Positions 62,426 through 64,000 of a stretch of DNA of 64,000 nt are shown here, in pieces. The stretch covers positions 62,001-126,000 of the forward strand of contig CATNEN010000013.1 of the NCBI GenBank assembly GCA_950097015.1. Direction: 5' to 3'. Under the pieces are notes generated by a model. That model ran no database searches. It was not told where the DNA came from and was given only the letters and a program-made list of their open reading frames with translations. Numbering within the stretch: position 1 is the first letter of the stretch; each line of letters opens with the position of its first letter. The translations under genes and the position numbers were made by a program. The stretch is from Macrostomum hystrix. Lineage: Eukaryota; Platyhelminthes; Macrostomidae.

Positions 62426-62898
62426 GTCGCATTTTACATAGGTCTCTTTATGGCTCATTTAATCAGTAAAATTCTAAGCGCAAGGACCAGTAAACCCACT
62501 GGTTAACACTGACGATGCCGAGCTAGCAGATTTTTTAAATTATTTTATAAAGTGAAAATAAATCGCTGGAAATCACGTTTTGTTTAAGACCTGAGCGGCA
62601 TGAGTCAGTTTACTGATGCTGAATGGACTCAGGTAAGAAGCAGACAGACAGTCTGGAAGAAATGCAGCAGCTATAGAGACTCTAAGCTCTTTGTTACTAT
62701 CGGGGGGTCGTTTAAGTGGAGAGAGACAGCAAATTTGAGCTAAATTTGTTGCTTATTGCTCATCTGAGTCTTCAACTGTCCGACCGTACCTTGAATTCCC
62801 TTTTCTTCTCAAGCACATTGCTTGTGCACTTAAATTTAAGAGGCCTCTAGAATTAACTTGTCTGCATCTCAGTCAAAAGTGGCCAGGCAGTCATCTGT

Positions 62899-62930
<32 letters not shown>

Positions 62931-64000
62931 TCTGGTCCGGTGGTGAAAGGCAAACAAACCGCTTCTGACATTTATAATGTTATGGCCTGTCTCTCTAGTG
63001 TCACCGAGATTTCAACATCTCAAATAGTTTCAATGGATTTATTGAAGAATTGAGGCTTTTGATAATAAGGCGTCACTTGAAATCGGGAGAAATTGTTGCA
63101 TGCGGCTGGTTTTGCTTTGAGATATTTGTGCTTCGACAAATATTCTAGTGAGCAAAGCCACGAATAGCTAAGTGGAGTTTGAGCACACAGTTTGCATAAT
63201 GATAATGATCAAACTCATTCTCCACAGCTAGCATTGTGTTCCATTATTAAATCTTAAAGGGAAAACTGCTGTATAGGCTAAGGTCCTTTCAAGCCCATTG
63301 ATCTGTCAAACTTGTAAATCACCGGTAAGGAACTCACTCATCTCGTACAATACTGCATGGATGATTTGTGACACAATCACTAGGCTCAGCTGCCAACTGT
63401 GTAGGGAACTCAGTCGTTAATAATAATAATACTAATTCTGATGGTCTAGCGAGGGAGCCGGGGATAAGTGGGTCGGGGGGGCGACTGTGTTGAGCCCCGG
63501 GGGGATTTCCTATACTAGAGAGAGACTTCGCCTGTCTGACAGCTGTCCTTGGACCCTCGGATCCAGTCTCCGTACATGGCGGCTCCGAGATACAACTGTT
63601 GAGAACTCGCAGACTCCATCCCGGACAGCCATAGCAATCAGACAGGTTGAGATGGTTGATGAGGGCATCTAAAGCTAGAGCTAAATCACATTTGATAAAT
63701 TATGTGGGATACGGGATTTGCTCGGTGAAAAAATAGCGGGAAATTTCTACTCATTTTAAATGTTGCCGTTGCTAAGGATCAGGGAGTGATTAGGGTTTGG
63801 ATTACTAAACTAAAATAAACTCCCGGTGGTCAGGAGTTCGAATCTCAATACAAGGAAACAATGAATTTTTATTGCCTCCTAGGGCAGACATTTGACGCAG
63901 CATTTTATCACTTACAGCATGACATATTTACACACGCTTGTGCCCAAATATACTTCATCCAAAAGGAACACACAAATAGTCTCATACACTCCAATCTTAT
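62426..64000. other. Unique sequence at the right edge
   Basis: A GCT tract (62901-62929) is present. A tRNA B-box-like GGAGTTCGAATCTC occurs near 63831. 63420-63670 contains a short ORF without recognisable features. No exon can be supported. Confidence 0.4.
62901..62929. repeat. GCT trinucleotide tract, 9-10 units
   Basis: Uninterrupted GCT triplets. This is the third CAG/CTG-type tract in the window outside recognised coding sequence. Confidence 0.9.

Noticed and set aside
60673..62432. Three overlapping plus-strand ORFs of 225-316 codons and several minus-strand ORFs
   Set aside because: All follow from the 17-bp repeat, which lacks stops in these frames.

Overview
This is a piece of animal nuclear genome. 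Genes are split by GT-AG introns (plus one GC-AG intron). Exons are GC-rich and sit in AT-rich introns and spacers. The set of recognisable proteins is bilaterian: ELAV, RBBP4, PSMC3, the AP-3 mu subunit, LAMTOR1, CCDC124, enkurin, a QRICH1/ZMYM-like protein, an NWD/QUI-1-like NTPase and a class A GPCR. Several start codons lie within about 30 bases of a splice-acceptor-like site, which would fit spliced-leader trans-splicing. Together with the very high density of minisatellites this suggests a spiralian such as a free-living flatworm, but that placement is inference.

Layout. 1-8.7 kb (minus): 5' part of an NWD/QUI-1-like gene whose first exon holds about 31 copies of an 8-residue Arg/Asp/Glu repeat. 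8.7-17.1 kb: no recognised gene; three minisatellites, a CAG tract and a few orphan exon candidates. 17.1-18.5 kb (minus): complete elav-like gene. 19.2-19.7 kb: a DNA-transposon MITE, also present at 3.3-3.9 kb and as a fragment at 24.2-24.6 kb. 20.6-22.6 kb (plus): GPCR whose stop codon lies in the first unit of a five-copy 71-bp repeat. 25.6-29.5 kb: a large foldback structure with arms of 1.52 and 0.98 kb, enclosing the LTR, primer-binding site and truncated gag of a Ty3/gypsy-type retroelement. 30.0-30.9 kb: a hAT element with perfect 8-bp target duplication. 31.6-32.5 kb (plus): lamtor1. 33.9-35.3 kb (minus): ccdc124, convergent with lamtor1; tRNA-derived SINEs lie in and beside it. 37.1-39.2 kb, 39.9-41.7 kb and 42.2-43.9 kb (all minus): QRICH1-like gene, rbbp4 and psmc3 (first exon not found). 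47.3-52.3 kb (plus): complete seven-exon ap3m. 54.6-56.4 kb (minus): complete enkurin. 58.6-59.4 kb (plus): first coding exon of a low-complexity protein that reaches a C-X2-C motif at its donor site, followed by probable intron with a 1.7-kb, 17-bp minisatellite.

The genes are ordinary housekeeping, neuronal and ciliary genes with no evident shared pathway. What is unusual is the repeat landscape: at least twelve minisatellites with unrelated units, several inside introns of essential genes, and one translated. The most notable structures are the foldback/retroelement chimera, the synonymous-only variation in the NWD exon-1 repeat, and the array that begins on the GPCR stop codon.
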